From an uncultured Prevotellaceae bacterium (GTDB taxonomy: Bacteria > Bacteroidota > Bacteroidia > Bacteroidales > Muribaculaceae), in assembly GCA_900317325.1 (NCBI GenBank), contig ONGE01000019.1, forward strand, positions 1 to 64,000: a stretch of DNA of 64,000 nucleotides. Reading direction: 5' to 3'. Position numbers and translations under genes: made by a program. This document shows, one piece after another, positions 8,447-16,689 of the stretch. The notes under the pieces were generated by a model that saw nothing but the letters and a program-made list of their open reading frames with translations, did no database searches and had not been told where the DNA came from. The first letter of the stretch is position 1; each line of letters starts with the position of its first letter.

Positions 8447-9310
8447 TCAGTTAGTGCCCTGGAGCTTGAATGAAACGGGCAGCGTGTACCATACAGGGAC
8501 GGCCTGTCCATTCTGACGACCCGGGATGAACTTGGGCAACGACTTAACGACGCGTACAGCCTCTTTGTCGAGGTCCTTGTCCACCGACCGTGCAATTTTC
8601 ACCTCTCCTACCCGACCATCCGTTCCAACAACGAACTGGAGGATAACCTTACCCTGAACATTGTTCTCGGCGGCCATGGGAGGGTAATTGATGTGTGAAC
8701 TCAGATACTTCATCAGAGCGGCATCACCACCAGGGAACTGGGGCATCTGCTCTACCGCAGTGAAGATCTCTTGCTTCACCTCCTTGGGTTTCTCGACCGG
8801 TTTCTCAACAACGACCTCATTTACTGCCGTTTGAAAAATCATTCGGTTTTCTTGGCCATTGTCCACATTGGTTTGTGAAAAGACCTTGTTTGATGCCTCC
8901 TTTTCGTCCTGAGACAGAATTTCGTCTTCAGGTTTTACCTGATCGTCTTCAACGATCTGGAGTTCGGTTACCTTTACCGAGCTGAGGACCTCTTCAATTA
9001 CCTCGGGCTTTTCCGGCTCGAGAATTTCCTTCTCGGGTTCGGGTTCCTCATCCTCCGGAGCAAATTCGCCAGGCACTACTTTTTGTTCTATCGTATCAGC
9101 GAGCCTTCTTTCTTCGAGGTACTGGTTGGCCTTCACATAAGCGAAAGTGATCAGTCCAAAGATAATGGCACCGATAAGGGTCCAAAGTACAGCCTTGTTG
9201 TGACGATTGGTTGATTCGGTACGGATGACATAAGCGCCGAAGTCCTTATTCTTCCCTTCGAATACGAGATCGCACCATTCGCGCGATGATAAATTAAATT
9301 CCTTTGCCAT
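8447..9310 (-). CDS. TonB-family energy transducer, paralogue 1
   Basis: A 287-residue inner-membrane protein that carries energy from ExbBD to TonB-dependent receptors. It has a short cytoplasmic start, one membrane helix (about residues 39-61), a long acidic Glu/Pro-rich periplasmic linker, and a C-terminal TonB domain with the YP motif in INYPPMAAENNVQG and the end WYTLPVSFKLQ. It is very similar to the gene at 10173-11039 in both end domains but diverged in the linker, which indicates tandem duplication. Unlike its paralogue it appears monocistronic, with a -7 box (TAATTTTG, minus strand) at 9408-9401. Confidence 0.92.
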   Translation of the reverse strand: MAKEFNLSSREWCDLVFEGKNKDFGAYVIRTESTNRHNKAVLWTLIGAIIFGLITFAYVKANQYLEERRLADTIEQKVVPGEFAPEDEEPEPEKEILEPEKPEVIEEVLSSVKVTELQIVEDDQVKPEDEILSQDEKEASNKVFSQTNVDNGQENRMIFQTAVNEVVVEKPVEKPKEVKQEIFTAVEQMPQFPGGDAALMKYLSSHINYPPMAAENNVQGKVILQFVVGTDGRVGEVKIARSVDKDLDKEAVRVVKSLPKFIPGRQNGQAVPVWYTLPVSFKLQGTN

Positions 9311-9660
9311 GATACTTTGATTTTAAAAGTTCAACAAATGTCCATTAACCAGTATTTATTCAGTCGTTTTAGGTTAATAAAACGGATTAACTCTCACTGG
9401 CAAAATTACTATAGAAAATAGAAAAACGGCGAGCATTCGATGGTCATAGTTTAGAATGCAAAGTATTGACTATCAACATATTATAAAATAAAAAGGTCAT
9501 TTGGGGGTAATTCGGAATTTGGGGTATTGAAATGACCCCATTTTATTGGTGTTGAAACTGATTTTAAAGAAGGTAAAGTTCATGGTGACCTGGTCTTTTA
9601 CAGCATTGTGTGTTTTCCCTGACACCAATGAATGTTAACAAATCCCCCTGATAGCAGCAT

Positions 9661-9684
9661 GACACGAAAAAGAGGATGTGTCCT
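9661..9684. repeat. Partial copy of the tonB paralogue 2 terminator arm
   Basis: The 16-bp word AAAAAGAGGATGTGTC at 9667-9682 is identical to one arm of the terminator at 10112-10146. It sits between the two tonB paralogues and may be debris of the duplication that made them. Confidence 0.45.
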
Positions 9685-9789
9685 GTTTTCAGCACTAGTA
9701 TCTTGTTAAATGAGATTTTGACTGGCATTCAGAGGCTTAGCGCATCTGATTCTTTCAAAATGGCGGCATGTTCTAGGCTGTTTCCACCT

Positions 9790-9918
9790 GACAGAAAAGG
9801 TCGAAGACCTTGACAAGGCCAGCGACCTTGAGTTAAAGTAACCACATGGCGCACAAGCCGATAGGTTTGTGTGGCATGGGGATAGAATGTCATGGGGAAA
9901 GGGCCTCGAAGAGGGCCA
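9790..9918 (-). repeat. Multi-hairpin element, left copy
   Basis: Read on the minus strand this segment aligns without gaps over 91 nt, at roughly 73% identity by eye, with the plus strand of 9990-10080, and more loosely beyond. Palindromes are at 9797-9811, 9814-9830, 9852-9871 and 9902-9917. It lies in the 860-bp gene-free gap between the two tonB genes; the ORFs seen here look spurious. Confidence 0.7.
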
Positions 9919-9950
9919 CACCCGCTTGATTAAGGCAATGTCGGGGTTAG

Positions 9951-10083
9951 TGGCCCCATACAGGGCCCTAGATGCGTAGCATGCCTACCCCCCAGGCCAC
10001 ACAGGCCCTTAGGCCTGTATGCCCTGGGGTTATACCTAGTCAAGGCCTCTGGCCTTGTGCAGGTCTTCGACCTGCTTAGTCGC
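9951..10083 (+). repeat. Multi-hairpin element, right copy
   Basis: Palindromes lie at 9952-9967, 9990-10029 (nested: CCCCAGG/CCTGGGG outside, ACAGGCC/GGCCTGT inside), 10041-10057 (CAAGGCC TCT GGCCTTG) and 10059-10075 (GCAGGTC TTC GACCTGC). It is inverted relative to the copy at 9790-9918, with about 33 bp between them. Confidence 0.7.
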
Positions 10084-10111
10084 CACAGAGTATCCCAATG
10101 CGGAAAACAAA

Positions 10112-10146
10112 AAAAGAGGATGTGTCATGATGACACATCCTCTTTT
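10112..10146 (-). terminator. Terminator of the exbB-exbD-exbD-tonB operon
   Basis: A perfect 16-bp stem (10112-10127 with 10131-10146) with a 3-nt loop, followed on the minus strand by a run of T. It lies 26 nt after the tonB stop. Confidence 0.92.
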
Positions 10147-10172
10147 ACTATACGGGATTAACCGAAAGTCGA

Positions 10173-11039
10173 TTAGTTGGTACCCTGGAGCTTGAAGGTA
10201 ACGGGCAGGGTGTACCATACAGACACGGCCTGACCATTCTGGCGACCCGGAGTGAACTTGGGCAGCGACTTGCAGACGCGAACGGCCTCCTTGTCGAGAT
10301 CCTTATCCACTGAGCGGACAACCTTAACTTCACCTACCTTACCAGTCTTGTCAACAACGAACTGCACAACGACGCGACCCTGAACATTGTTCTCGGCGGC
10401 CATGGGCGGGTAGTTGATGTGAGACTGGAGGTACTTCATCAGAGCAGCTTCACCACCGGGGAACTGGGGCATCTGCTCTACTGAACGGAATACTTCCTCC
10501 TTAACCTCCTTGGGTTTCTCGATGGGCTTCTCAACGACAACCTCTTCCTTCAGGGTGCGGGTAACGTTACGGTCCTCTGTACCTTTCTCGTTATCCTTCT
10601 GACCGAAGGCGGTCTCGGTCTCCTTCAGCTCATCCTGAGTCTTGATCTCGTCTTCCTTCTTCACCTTGTCGTCCTCGACGATCTGGAGCTCAGTCACCTT
10701 TACTGACTTCAGCACCTCCTCGGGGAGAACTTCGGGCTTGGGCTGTTCGAGACGTTCCTGCTCGGGTTCGGGCTCTTCGGCTTCCTGAGACATGTCGATG
10801 AGCACTTCTTCCTGTTCACCTTGCTCGGCGAGCCTTCTCTCCTCGAGGTACTCCTGGGTCTTCACGAAACCCCAGGCGAGCAGACCGAAGATGATGGCAC
10901 CGATAATGGTCCACAGGACGGCTTTATTGTGACGCTTGGTAGAGTCTGTGCGGATTACATAAGCACCGAAGTCCTTATTCTTTCCTTCAAACACAAGGTC
11001 ACACCATTCACGCGATGAAAGATCAACTTCTTTTGCCAT
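10173..11039 (-). CDS. tonB: TonB-family energy transducer, paralogue 2
   Basis: A 288-residue TonB: cytoplasmic start MAKEVDLSSREW, one membrane helix (about 39-61), a Glu/Pro/Lys-rich linker, and a C-terminal TonB domain with SHINYPPMAAENNVQGR. It is the last gene of the operon exbB-exbD-exbD-tonB, 44 nt after the second exbD, and so is probably the main partner of this ExbBD complex. It is nearly identical in architecture to paralogue 1 downstream. Confidence 0.94.
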   Translation of the reverse strand: MAKEVDLSSREWCDLVFEGKNKDFGAYVIRTDSTKRHNKAVLWTIIGAIIFGLLAWGFVKTQEYLEERRLAEQGEQEEVLIDMSQEAEEPEPEQERLEQPKPEVLPEEVLKSVKVTELQIVEDDKVKKEDEIKTQDELKETETAFGQKDNEKGTEDRNVTRTLKEEVVVEKPIEKPKEVKEEVFRSVEQMPQFPGGEAALMKYLQSHINYPPMAAENNVQGRVVVQFVVDKTGKVGEVKVVRSVDKDLDKEAVRVCKSLPKFTPGRQNGQAVSVWYTLPVTFKLQGTN

Positions 11040-11083
11040 AATGATTTCTTTTTTAAAGATTAAACAAATCCATTAATCCAACA

Positions 11084-11779
11084 TCACTTCTTAAGGTTCT
11101 TGGCCTGGACCATAATCATCATTGCCGAGTCGACCTCATTGATGCGGTCGATCTGATAGCGGCTGATGTTATTGATCTGCATCTCGTCGAGCACACTCAC
11201 CACGTGAGCATAGCTGGCGTTGGGCGTAGCCTTAATAATCACAACCGGGCGCTTGAGGGTGGAGTCGTTACGGATCAGCTTGGCCTTCTCTTGATAGATG
11301 GAGTCGTTGATTTCCTCGTTCTTGGAGAATTTCATTTCCTTCCATTCTTTCTTCAGGTCAGCAATCTTGAGGACTACCTCCTTGTTGCGCTCTTGTAGAA
11401 TCTCGCGGATAGCGGGATAAGCACCGCCGGTCTTGGCACCGAACTCGATCTGCTTCATGTTGCTTTCGCCTTGAGCCAGATTTTCGGTCTCGGGCATACC
11501 GTCGTAGTAGAAAAGCATTCCCTCGTTGGGGTCGGACAGACCCTTGTCATCAAGCTTACCATCGATGATAATGGTAACAGCCTCGGACTGCTTTACTTTG
11601 TTCTGCTGTTCTTTCTCAACCTTCTCGTTGGTAGGCAGCGCGATCTGGAGCGTCTGGCTCTTGATCATGGTGGTACACAACATAAAGAAGGTGATCAACA
11701 GCATGTTCATGTCAACCATAGGAGTGAAGTCGATACGGGTATCGAACTTTTTCTGACGACTTTTTTGTTTAATTGCCAT
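11084..11779 (-). CDS. exbD: ExbD/TolR-family protein, second copy
   Basis: A 231-residue proton-channel partner with a basic N-terminus, one membrane helix starting at IDFTPMVDMNMLLITFFMLC (about residues 17-36; the Asp in MVDMN is the conserved channel residue), and an enlarged periplasmic domain. ExbD of Proteobacteria is about 140 residues; the longer domain is common in Bacteroidota. It starts 3 nt after the first exbD, so translation is likely coupled. Confidence 0.93.
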   Translation of the reverse strand: MAIKQKSRQKKFDTRIDFTPMVDMNMLLITFFMLCTTMIKSQTLQIALPTNEKVEKEQQNKVKQSEAVTIIIDGKLDDKGLSDPNEGMLFYYDGMPETENLAQGESNMKQIEFGAKTGGAYPAIREILQERNKEVVLKIADLKKEWKEMKFSKNEEINDSIYQEKAKLIRNDSTLKRPVVIIKATPNASYAHVVSVLDEMQINNISRYQIDRINEVDSAMMIMVQAKNLKK

Positions 11780-11782
11780 ATC

Positions 11783-12481
11783 TTATTCCTCCTCAGTTTT
11801 AAGGGCCGTCATCAGGGTGAACTTGTTCATCTTCATGGTCTGGAGGTTATCCATTACCACGTTCACCACGCTGTAAGGCGTTGTCTGGTCGGCCTTGATT
11901 GCAATACCACGTCCTTTAACCATCATTTCCTGCAGTTCGGGGTTCACCGAGTTATAGGCGGCCCTGATCCACATCTGGAATTCGTTGGGGTTGTTTGGAT
12001 CTTCATTCATGTTGATTGGAACACCGGGGTTCTGTTCTGACTCGAGGAACTTATCCCTCTGATCGGGTTCCAGGTTCAACCATTCTTTCATCTTTGTGAT
12101 AGGTACACCGAAAGCGTTCAGCTTAGAGAAGGTCTCAATCTCCTTGTTGGTAAACGCGAGGTTTGCACTGGGATGAGTCTTCTTGTACTCGGCTACCATA
12201 TTCTTAAGCAGGTCGGCGCGAACCGTCTCGCTCTTCATTGTCGAGTCCTTGCTACCGAGTACCTCAAGGAATACCTTGCCCTCGGGGCTGACAAGAACTG
12301 ACAACAGGTTAGCATCGGGAACCTTCTCCTCGGAAACCGAAGGAGGTGTGATCACGGTCACAGGTTCTTTCTGAAGGAATGTAGAAGTCAACATGAAGAA
12401 AGTCAACAGAAGCACCGTCACATCGGACATAGCGGTCATGTCGATGCGGGTCTCTTTCTTTTTAATTTTGACTTTTCCCAT
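11783..12481 (-). CDS. exbD: ExbD/TolR-family protein, first copy
   Basis: A 232-residue ExbD with the basic start MGKVKIKKKETR, a membrane helix beginning IDMTAMSDVTVLLLTFFML (about 13-31, channel Asp in MSDV) and a large periplasmic domain. It is related to but clearly diverged from the next gene, which suggests two different ExbD subunits in one motor. It lies between exbB (64 nt) and exbD2 (3 nt). Confidence 0.93.
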   Translation of the reverse strand: MGKVKIKKKETRIDMTAMSDVTVLLLTFFMLTSTFLQKEPVTVITPPSVSEEKVPDANLLSVLVSPEGKVFLEVLGSKDSTMKSETVRADLLKNMVAEYKKTHPSANLAFTNKEIETFSKLNAFGVPITKMKEWLNLEPDQRDKFLESEQNPGVPINMNEDPNNPNEFQMWIRAAYNSVNPELQEMMVKGRGIAIKADQTTPYSVVNVVMDNLQTMKMNKFTLMTALKTEEE

Positions 12482-12545
12482 ATTTCTAGATTACCTTAAT
12501 CTGTTTGTTTAAAAACGATTAATTAAACAGCTGCTAACCAAAAAA

Positions 12546-13382
12546 TTAGTGAGTAGCGGAGAAGGTTGATGCCATCGAGAAGCCGAGCTCATCGATAGCA
12601 TAGGTCATGTTATCAATCTTGTTGGTGTAGAAGTTGTAACCGATCAGAGCGAGGGCAGCGGTTGCGATACCGAGAGCGGTGTTCACAAGTGCCTCCGAAA
12701 TACCGGTTGACAGCTCGGTCGAGTCAGGAGCACCCGAAGCAGACAGAGCCTGGAACGACTTGATCATACCCAACACAGTTCCGAACAGACCGATCAGGGT
12801 ACCGAGGGTGGTCAGGGTAGCAAGAACGGGGAGGTTCTGCTGCAGAGCAGGCATCTCAAGCGAGGTAGCCTCCTCGAGAGTTCCCTGGATAGCAGCGAGC
12901 TTCTGCTCCTTGCTCAGCAGGGTGTCCTTGTCCATCTCTTTGTACTTCTGGAGGGTTGCAAAAACAACAGCGCCTACAGTACCTTTCTGCTTGCGGCAGA
13001 GGTCCTCAGCCTTAGCGAGGTCATGGTTGCGCAGAGCGGCCTTTACGTTCTCGACAAACTTGGTGGTGTTACCACTACCTTTAGCCTTAGCAAGAGCAAT
13101 CCAGCGCTCAACACAGAGAACGATCACGGTGAGGAAGCAGGTAATCAGCACAGGCACAACTACACCGCCCTTGTACACGGTACCAAGCAGGTTGATGGGA
13201 CCTTCCTTGTTCACAGTGTCCTTGAAGTTGCCGGGAGCACCGAGAACGAACATGTAGAACAGGATTGCGATTGCCAAGCACACGACAATAACGATCGATG
13301 CGCTCTTGATACCACTAACATTGCTGCTCACGTCTTTCTTGGCAGCGGTCTGTGGCTTCTGAATGTTTGTTTGTTCAGCCAT
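12546..13382 (-). CDS. exbB: MotA/TolQ/ExbB proton channel protein
   Basis: A 278-residue polytopic inner-membrane protein forming the pentameric ion channel of the TonB motor. After a polar N-terminus come a first helix (about 28-48), a second (about 70-90), a cytoplasmic domain, and the family-defining last two helices, beginning LPVLATLTTLGTLIGLFGTV and LVNTALGIATAALALIGYN. First gene of the operon. A possible -7 box (TAAATTTG, minus) lies at 13583-13576. Confidence 0.94.
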   Translation of the reverse strand: MAEQTNIQKPQTAAKKDVSSNVSGIKSASIVIVVCLAIAILFYMFVLGAPGNFKDTVNKEGPINLLGTVYKGGVVVPVLITCFLTVIVLCVERWIALAKAKGSGNTTKFVENVKAALRNHDLAKAEDLCRKQKGTVGAVVFATLQKYKEMDKDTLLSKEQKLAAIQGTLEEATSLEMPALQQNLPVLATLTTLGTLIGLFGTVLGMIKSFQALSASGAPDSTELSTGISEALVNTALGIATAALALIGYNFYTNKIDNMTYAIDELGFSMASTFSATH

Positions 13383-13770
13383 AATTTAAATTAGTTTAAA
13401 AAAGGATTAATAAAATTAGTTATTTAGTTATTAAAGTTCAGTTGTTCAATGGGTGTGTTATGCGCGCCAATCCGCTGTTGTCACAAAGCACAAGCAGTTG
13501 AAACACAATAAATTTCACAACAAAAGGCGGCCACTAGGGCACTTAAAACAAGCCATTTTGCCTAAAAAATTAACGCAAATTTATCACAATTATTTGAAAA
13601 GACCATACTTTGAAGCACTTTTTTTCACATTTTTTATTAACAATGGCGTTTTGCCAGCACAGAATGAGTGAAATACACTTTCCAATACGAGGAACGGCGA
13701 TGCACAAATCAGCAGACCGAAGGCAGTTTTTTAAATGATCATGGGATGGACGATCAACGACTTCACGCAT

Positions 13771-13945
13771 CGCTGCCTGCGGCGAAAATAGGCTGCGTTT
13801 CGGGAATACAAACAAAAATCGGGCTTTTTGTTTGACATTCCGCTCAACTTGCACTATCGCTGCCTTGCGGCGAAAATAGGCTGCGTTTCGGGAATACAAA
13901 CAAAAATCGGGCTTTTTGTTTGACATTCCGCTCAACTTGCACTAT
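13771..13945. repeat. Tandem duplication of an ~87-bp promoter segment
   Basis: Copy 1 (13771-13857) and copy 2 (13858-13945) are almost identical, differing by one extra T in copy 2. Each contains GCTTTTTGTTTGACATTCC and ends CAACTTGCACTAT. Copy 2 runs into a perfect -7 box; in copy 1 the same position reads TATCGCTG. The 13383-14003 gap is otherwise gene-free; the minus-strand ORF here is a by-product of the repeat. Confidence 0.9.
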
Positions 13946-13950
13946 CTTTG
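13919..13950 (+). promoter_or_regulatory. Promoter of the nqr operon
   Basis: TTTG at 13919-13922, a 20-nt spacer and TATCTTTG at 13943-13950 match the consensus fully. It lies 54 nt before nqrA and belongs to the second copy of the tandem duplication. Confidence 0.8.
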
Positions 13951-14003
13951 TGCCCACATTATTAAATATAATATAACCCAAAAAAACTATACAATTCAAG
14001 ATC

Positions 14004-15329
14004 ATGGCAACTGTTAGACTCAAGAAAGGGTTCGACATCCACCTGCTGGGCGCCGTGGGCGATAATGCTATCGCCAAGACCGACCGTCCGCAGAGTGTTG
14101 CTGTCGTTCCCGATGATTTCCACGGGATCATCCCCCGCATGGAAAAGAAAGAGGGCGAGCACGTCATTGCCGGCGAGCCCCTCTATCATGACAAGAATCA
14201 TGAGGCCATCAAGGTTGTAGCCCCCGTGAGCGGCACCGTCAAGGAGGTGCGTCGCGGCGAGCGTCGCCACATTGACGCCATCGTCATCGTCCCCGACGGC
14301 GGTAACGAGAGCGTCACGCATGACATCAAGCAGGACGCCGAGCAGCTGTTGCTGCAATCCGGCCTGTGGGTGATGATGCGTCAACGCCCCTATGACGTGG
14401 TGCCCGTGCCCGGCGTGAAGCCCAGGGACGTGTTCGTGACTGCGTTCGACTCGGCACCGTTGGCCCCAGACCTGGACGTGGTGCTTGGTGACAAACGTCA
14501 GTACATCGCCAAGGGCGTAGAGGTGCTTGACAGCCTCACCGACGGCAAGGTGCGCATCGGCATCCGTGAGGGGCAGAGCATTGATGCCCCCAAGGCCGAG
14601 GTGACGACCTTTGTTGGCCCCCACCCTGCCGGCAACACTGGTGTACAGGCCGCCAACACCGTTCCCGTGAACAAGGGCGAGACGGTGTGGACGATGGACA
14701 TCGTGACGCTGGCCCGCATCGGCGAGTTGTTCACCACCGGCAAGGTGAGCCACGACACCGTGGTAGCCATTACCGGCGAAATGGTGCAGCAGCCGCGCTA
14801 CGTGAGCACTGTGATGGGTGCTGACCTGGAGACCGTGCTCAAGAATGAGTTGACCAATGTGGCCATGAGCCGCATCATCAGCGGCAACGTTCTCACGGGC
14901 GTGAAGGTGGAAGTCGACCAATGGCTGCGAGCTCCCTATCGCCACATCACCATCATCCCCGAGAACAACAAGCCCGACGAGTTCATGGGCTGGGCTTCGT
15001 TCAGTCCCAATCGCTTCTCGATCTACCGCACGTTCACCACTTGGCTGGGCGGCCTTTCCAAGCCCCGCAGCATGGACTGCCGCATCAAGGGCGGTGAACG
15101 CGCCATCGTTCGCACCGACGAGTATGACGCGATGCTGCCGATGGACATCTACGGTGAGTTCCTCATCAAGGCCATCATCAGTGGCGACATCGACAAGATG
15201 GAGCAACTGGGCATCTACGAGATTGCACCCGAGGACTTTGCCCTGGCCGAGTTTGCCGACACCAGCAAGCTGGAACTGCAGCGCATCGTGCGCGAGGGTC
15301 TGGACAAGTTGCGTGCCGAGATGTCGTGA
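14004..15329 (+). CDS. nqrA: Na+-translocating NADH:quinone reductase subunit A
   Basis: Peripheral cytoplasmic-side subunit of the sodium-pumping NADH:quinone oxidoreductase. The 441-residue protein starts with the family RLKKGFDIHLLG and has a biotinyl-like N-terminal segment (VVAPVSGTVKEVRRGERR, about 72-89). First gene of a complete nqrABCDEF operon; the promoter is strong and duplicated. A hairpin and a 140-nt spacer separate it from nqrB, unlike the tight spacing of the other nqr genes. Confidence 0.97.
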   Translation: MATVRLKKGFDIHLLGAVGDNAIAKTDRPQSVAVVPDDFHGIIPRMEKKEGEHVIAGEPLYHDKNHEAIKVVAPVSGTVKEVRRGERRHIDAIVIVPDGGNESVTHDIKQDAEQLLLQSGLWVMMRQRPYDVVPVPGVKPRDVFVTAFDSAPLAPDLDVVLGDKRQYIAKGVEVLDSLTDGKVRIGIREGQSIDAPKAEVTTFVGPHPAGNTGVQAANTVPVNKGETVWTMDIVTLARIGELFTTGKVSHDTVVAITGEMVQQPRYVSTVMGADLETVLKNELTNVAMSRIISGNVLTGVKVEVDQWLRAPYRHITIIPENNKPDEFMGWASFSPNRFSIYRTFTTWLGGLSKPRSMDCRIKGGERAIVRTDEYDAMLPMDIYGEFLIKAIISGDIDKMEQLGIYEIAPEDFALAEFADTSKLELQRIVREGLDKLRAEMS

Positions 15330-15331
15330 GA

Positions 15332-15355
15332 TTCACTTCTCGTTCGAGAAGTGAA
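15332..15355 (+). terminator. Hairpin between nqrA and nqrB
   Basis: TTCACTTCTCG (15332-15342) pairs perfectly with CGAGAAGTGAA (15345-15355) around a 2-nt loop, followed by GTTTA and TTTAGGG-type low-complexity words to about 15385. It looks like a weak terminator or RNA-processing site inside the operon. Confidence 0.55.
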
Positions 15356-15471
15356 GTTTAGGGTTAGAGGTTAAAGTTTAGAGACTTTTACCTGGACTTC
15401 AGACATCGAGAAGCAATCATAAGAAAGAATCACAACAAAACAACAATAGCTATTCAACAATATTCATTGAC

Positions 15472-16686
15472 ATGAAAGCTTTAAAGAATTTCATGAACAA
15501 GATAGAGCCCTCGTTCCGTCCCGGTGGCAAGCTCGCGAAGCTGGAATCGGTCTATGACGGTATGGAGACCTTCTTGTTCACGCCCAACGCCACATCGCGG
15601 TCGGGCGCCCACATCCACGACGGCAATGACCTGAAGCGCACCATGATCACCGTGGTGGCCGCCCTGATTCCCGCGTTGCTGTTCGGCATGTACAACATCG
15701 GTTACCAGCATTACCTGGCCATCGGTCAGGCCCACATCGGCTGGTTCACGATGTTCCTGTATGGTCTGCTGGCCTTGCTCCCCGTGATCGTGGTGAGCTA
15801 TGGCGTGGGTCTGGGCATCGAGTTTATCAGCGCACAGATTCATCACAAGGAGATTCAGGAAGGCTTCCTGGTGACAGGTATCCTGATTCCCTTGATTGTT
15901 CCCATCAACACGCCGCTGTGGATGACAGCTGTCGCCACAGCGTTCGCTGTGATCTTCGCCAAGGAAATCTTTGGCGGTACCGGCATGAACATTTTCAATG
16001 TCGCCTTGATCACCCGCGCGTTCCTCTTCTTCGCCTACCCGTCACGCATGAGCGGTGACGAGGCGTTTGTCAAGGTGGACAGCGCATTCGGCATGGGCGG
16101 CGGCAACGTGGTGGACACTTTCACCGGTGCTACCCCGCTGGGCCAAGTGGCCACGAGCGTGGGCGACCCGTCGATGACCAACATCGTGGGTGAGCCCATC
16201 AGCTGCCTGGACGCTTTCATCGGCTTCTTCCCCGGTTCACCGGGCGAGACCTCGATGATTGCCATCCTGATCGGCGCAGCCATCCTGCTGCTGACAGGCA
16301 TTGCCTCGTGGCGCATCATGTGCTCGGTATTCGTCGGCGGTCTGGGTATGGCAGCACTGGCACACGCATTGCCCAGCGCCACCTACCCCGCCTCGCTGCT
16401 TGACCCTTGGACGCAGTTGTGCCTGGGCGGTTTCGCCTTCGGTGCCGTGTTCATGGCGACCGACCCCGTTACAGGAGCCCGCACCAAGACCGGCCAGTAC
16501 ATTTATGGCTTGCTGATCGGTGTGTTCGCCATCCTGATCCGTGTTTACAACAGTGGTTACCCCGAGGGCATGATGCTGGCCATCCTGCTGATGAACGCCT
16601 TCGCTCCGTTAATCGACCACTGCGTGGTATCGTCTAACATCAAGCGCCGCGCCCGCCGTGCCGCTGCTAAAGTGAAGGAGAACTAA
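15472..16686 (+). CDS. nqrB: Na+-translocating NADH:quinone reductase subunit B
   Basis: A multi-helix inner-membrane subunit (404 residues) that carries covalent FMN. The flavinylation site is FTGATPL with Thr221, corresponding to the SGAT-type motif of the family. About ten hydrophobic segments are visible, including the glycine-rich ones around IFAKEIFGGTGMNIFN. nqrC follows 3 nt after its stop. Confidence 0.97.
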   Translation: MKALKNFMNKIEPSFRPGGKLAKLESVYDGMETFLFTPNATSRSGAHIHDGNDLKRTMITVVAALIPALLFGMYNIGYQHYLAIGQAHIGWFTMFLYGLLALLPVIVVSYGVGLGIEFISAQIHHKEIQEGFLVTGILIPLIVPINTPLWMTAVATAFAVIFAKEIFGGTGMNIFNVALITRAFLFFAYPSRMSGDEAFVKVDSAFGMGGGNVVDTFTGATPLGQVATSVGDPSMTNIVGEPISCLDAFIGFFPGSPGETSMIAILIGAAILLLTGIASWRIMCSVFVGGLGMAALAHALPSATYPASLLDPWTQLCLGGFAFGAVFMATDPVTGARTKTGQYIYGLLIGVFAILIRVYNSGYPEGMMLAILLMNAFAPLIDHCVVSSNIKRRARRAAAKVKEN

Positions 16687-16689
16687 GCG

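Noticed and set aside
9706..9921. 71-codon minus-strand frame in the tonB intergenic region
   Set aside because: It lies across hairpins of a structured repeat; composition (Ser/Arg/Cys) fits non-coding DNA.
13570..13935. Minus-strand frame with an internal protein repeat (KARFLFVFPKRSLF twice)
   Set aside because: The repeat is simply the tandem DNA duplication of the nqr promoter read in reverse; it overlaps the promoter and has no start context.
14004..15206. Long minus-strand frame opposite nqrA
   Set aside because: Antisense shadow rich in His/Val/Ala; the plus-strand frame is a complete NqrA.
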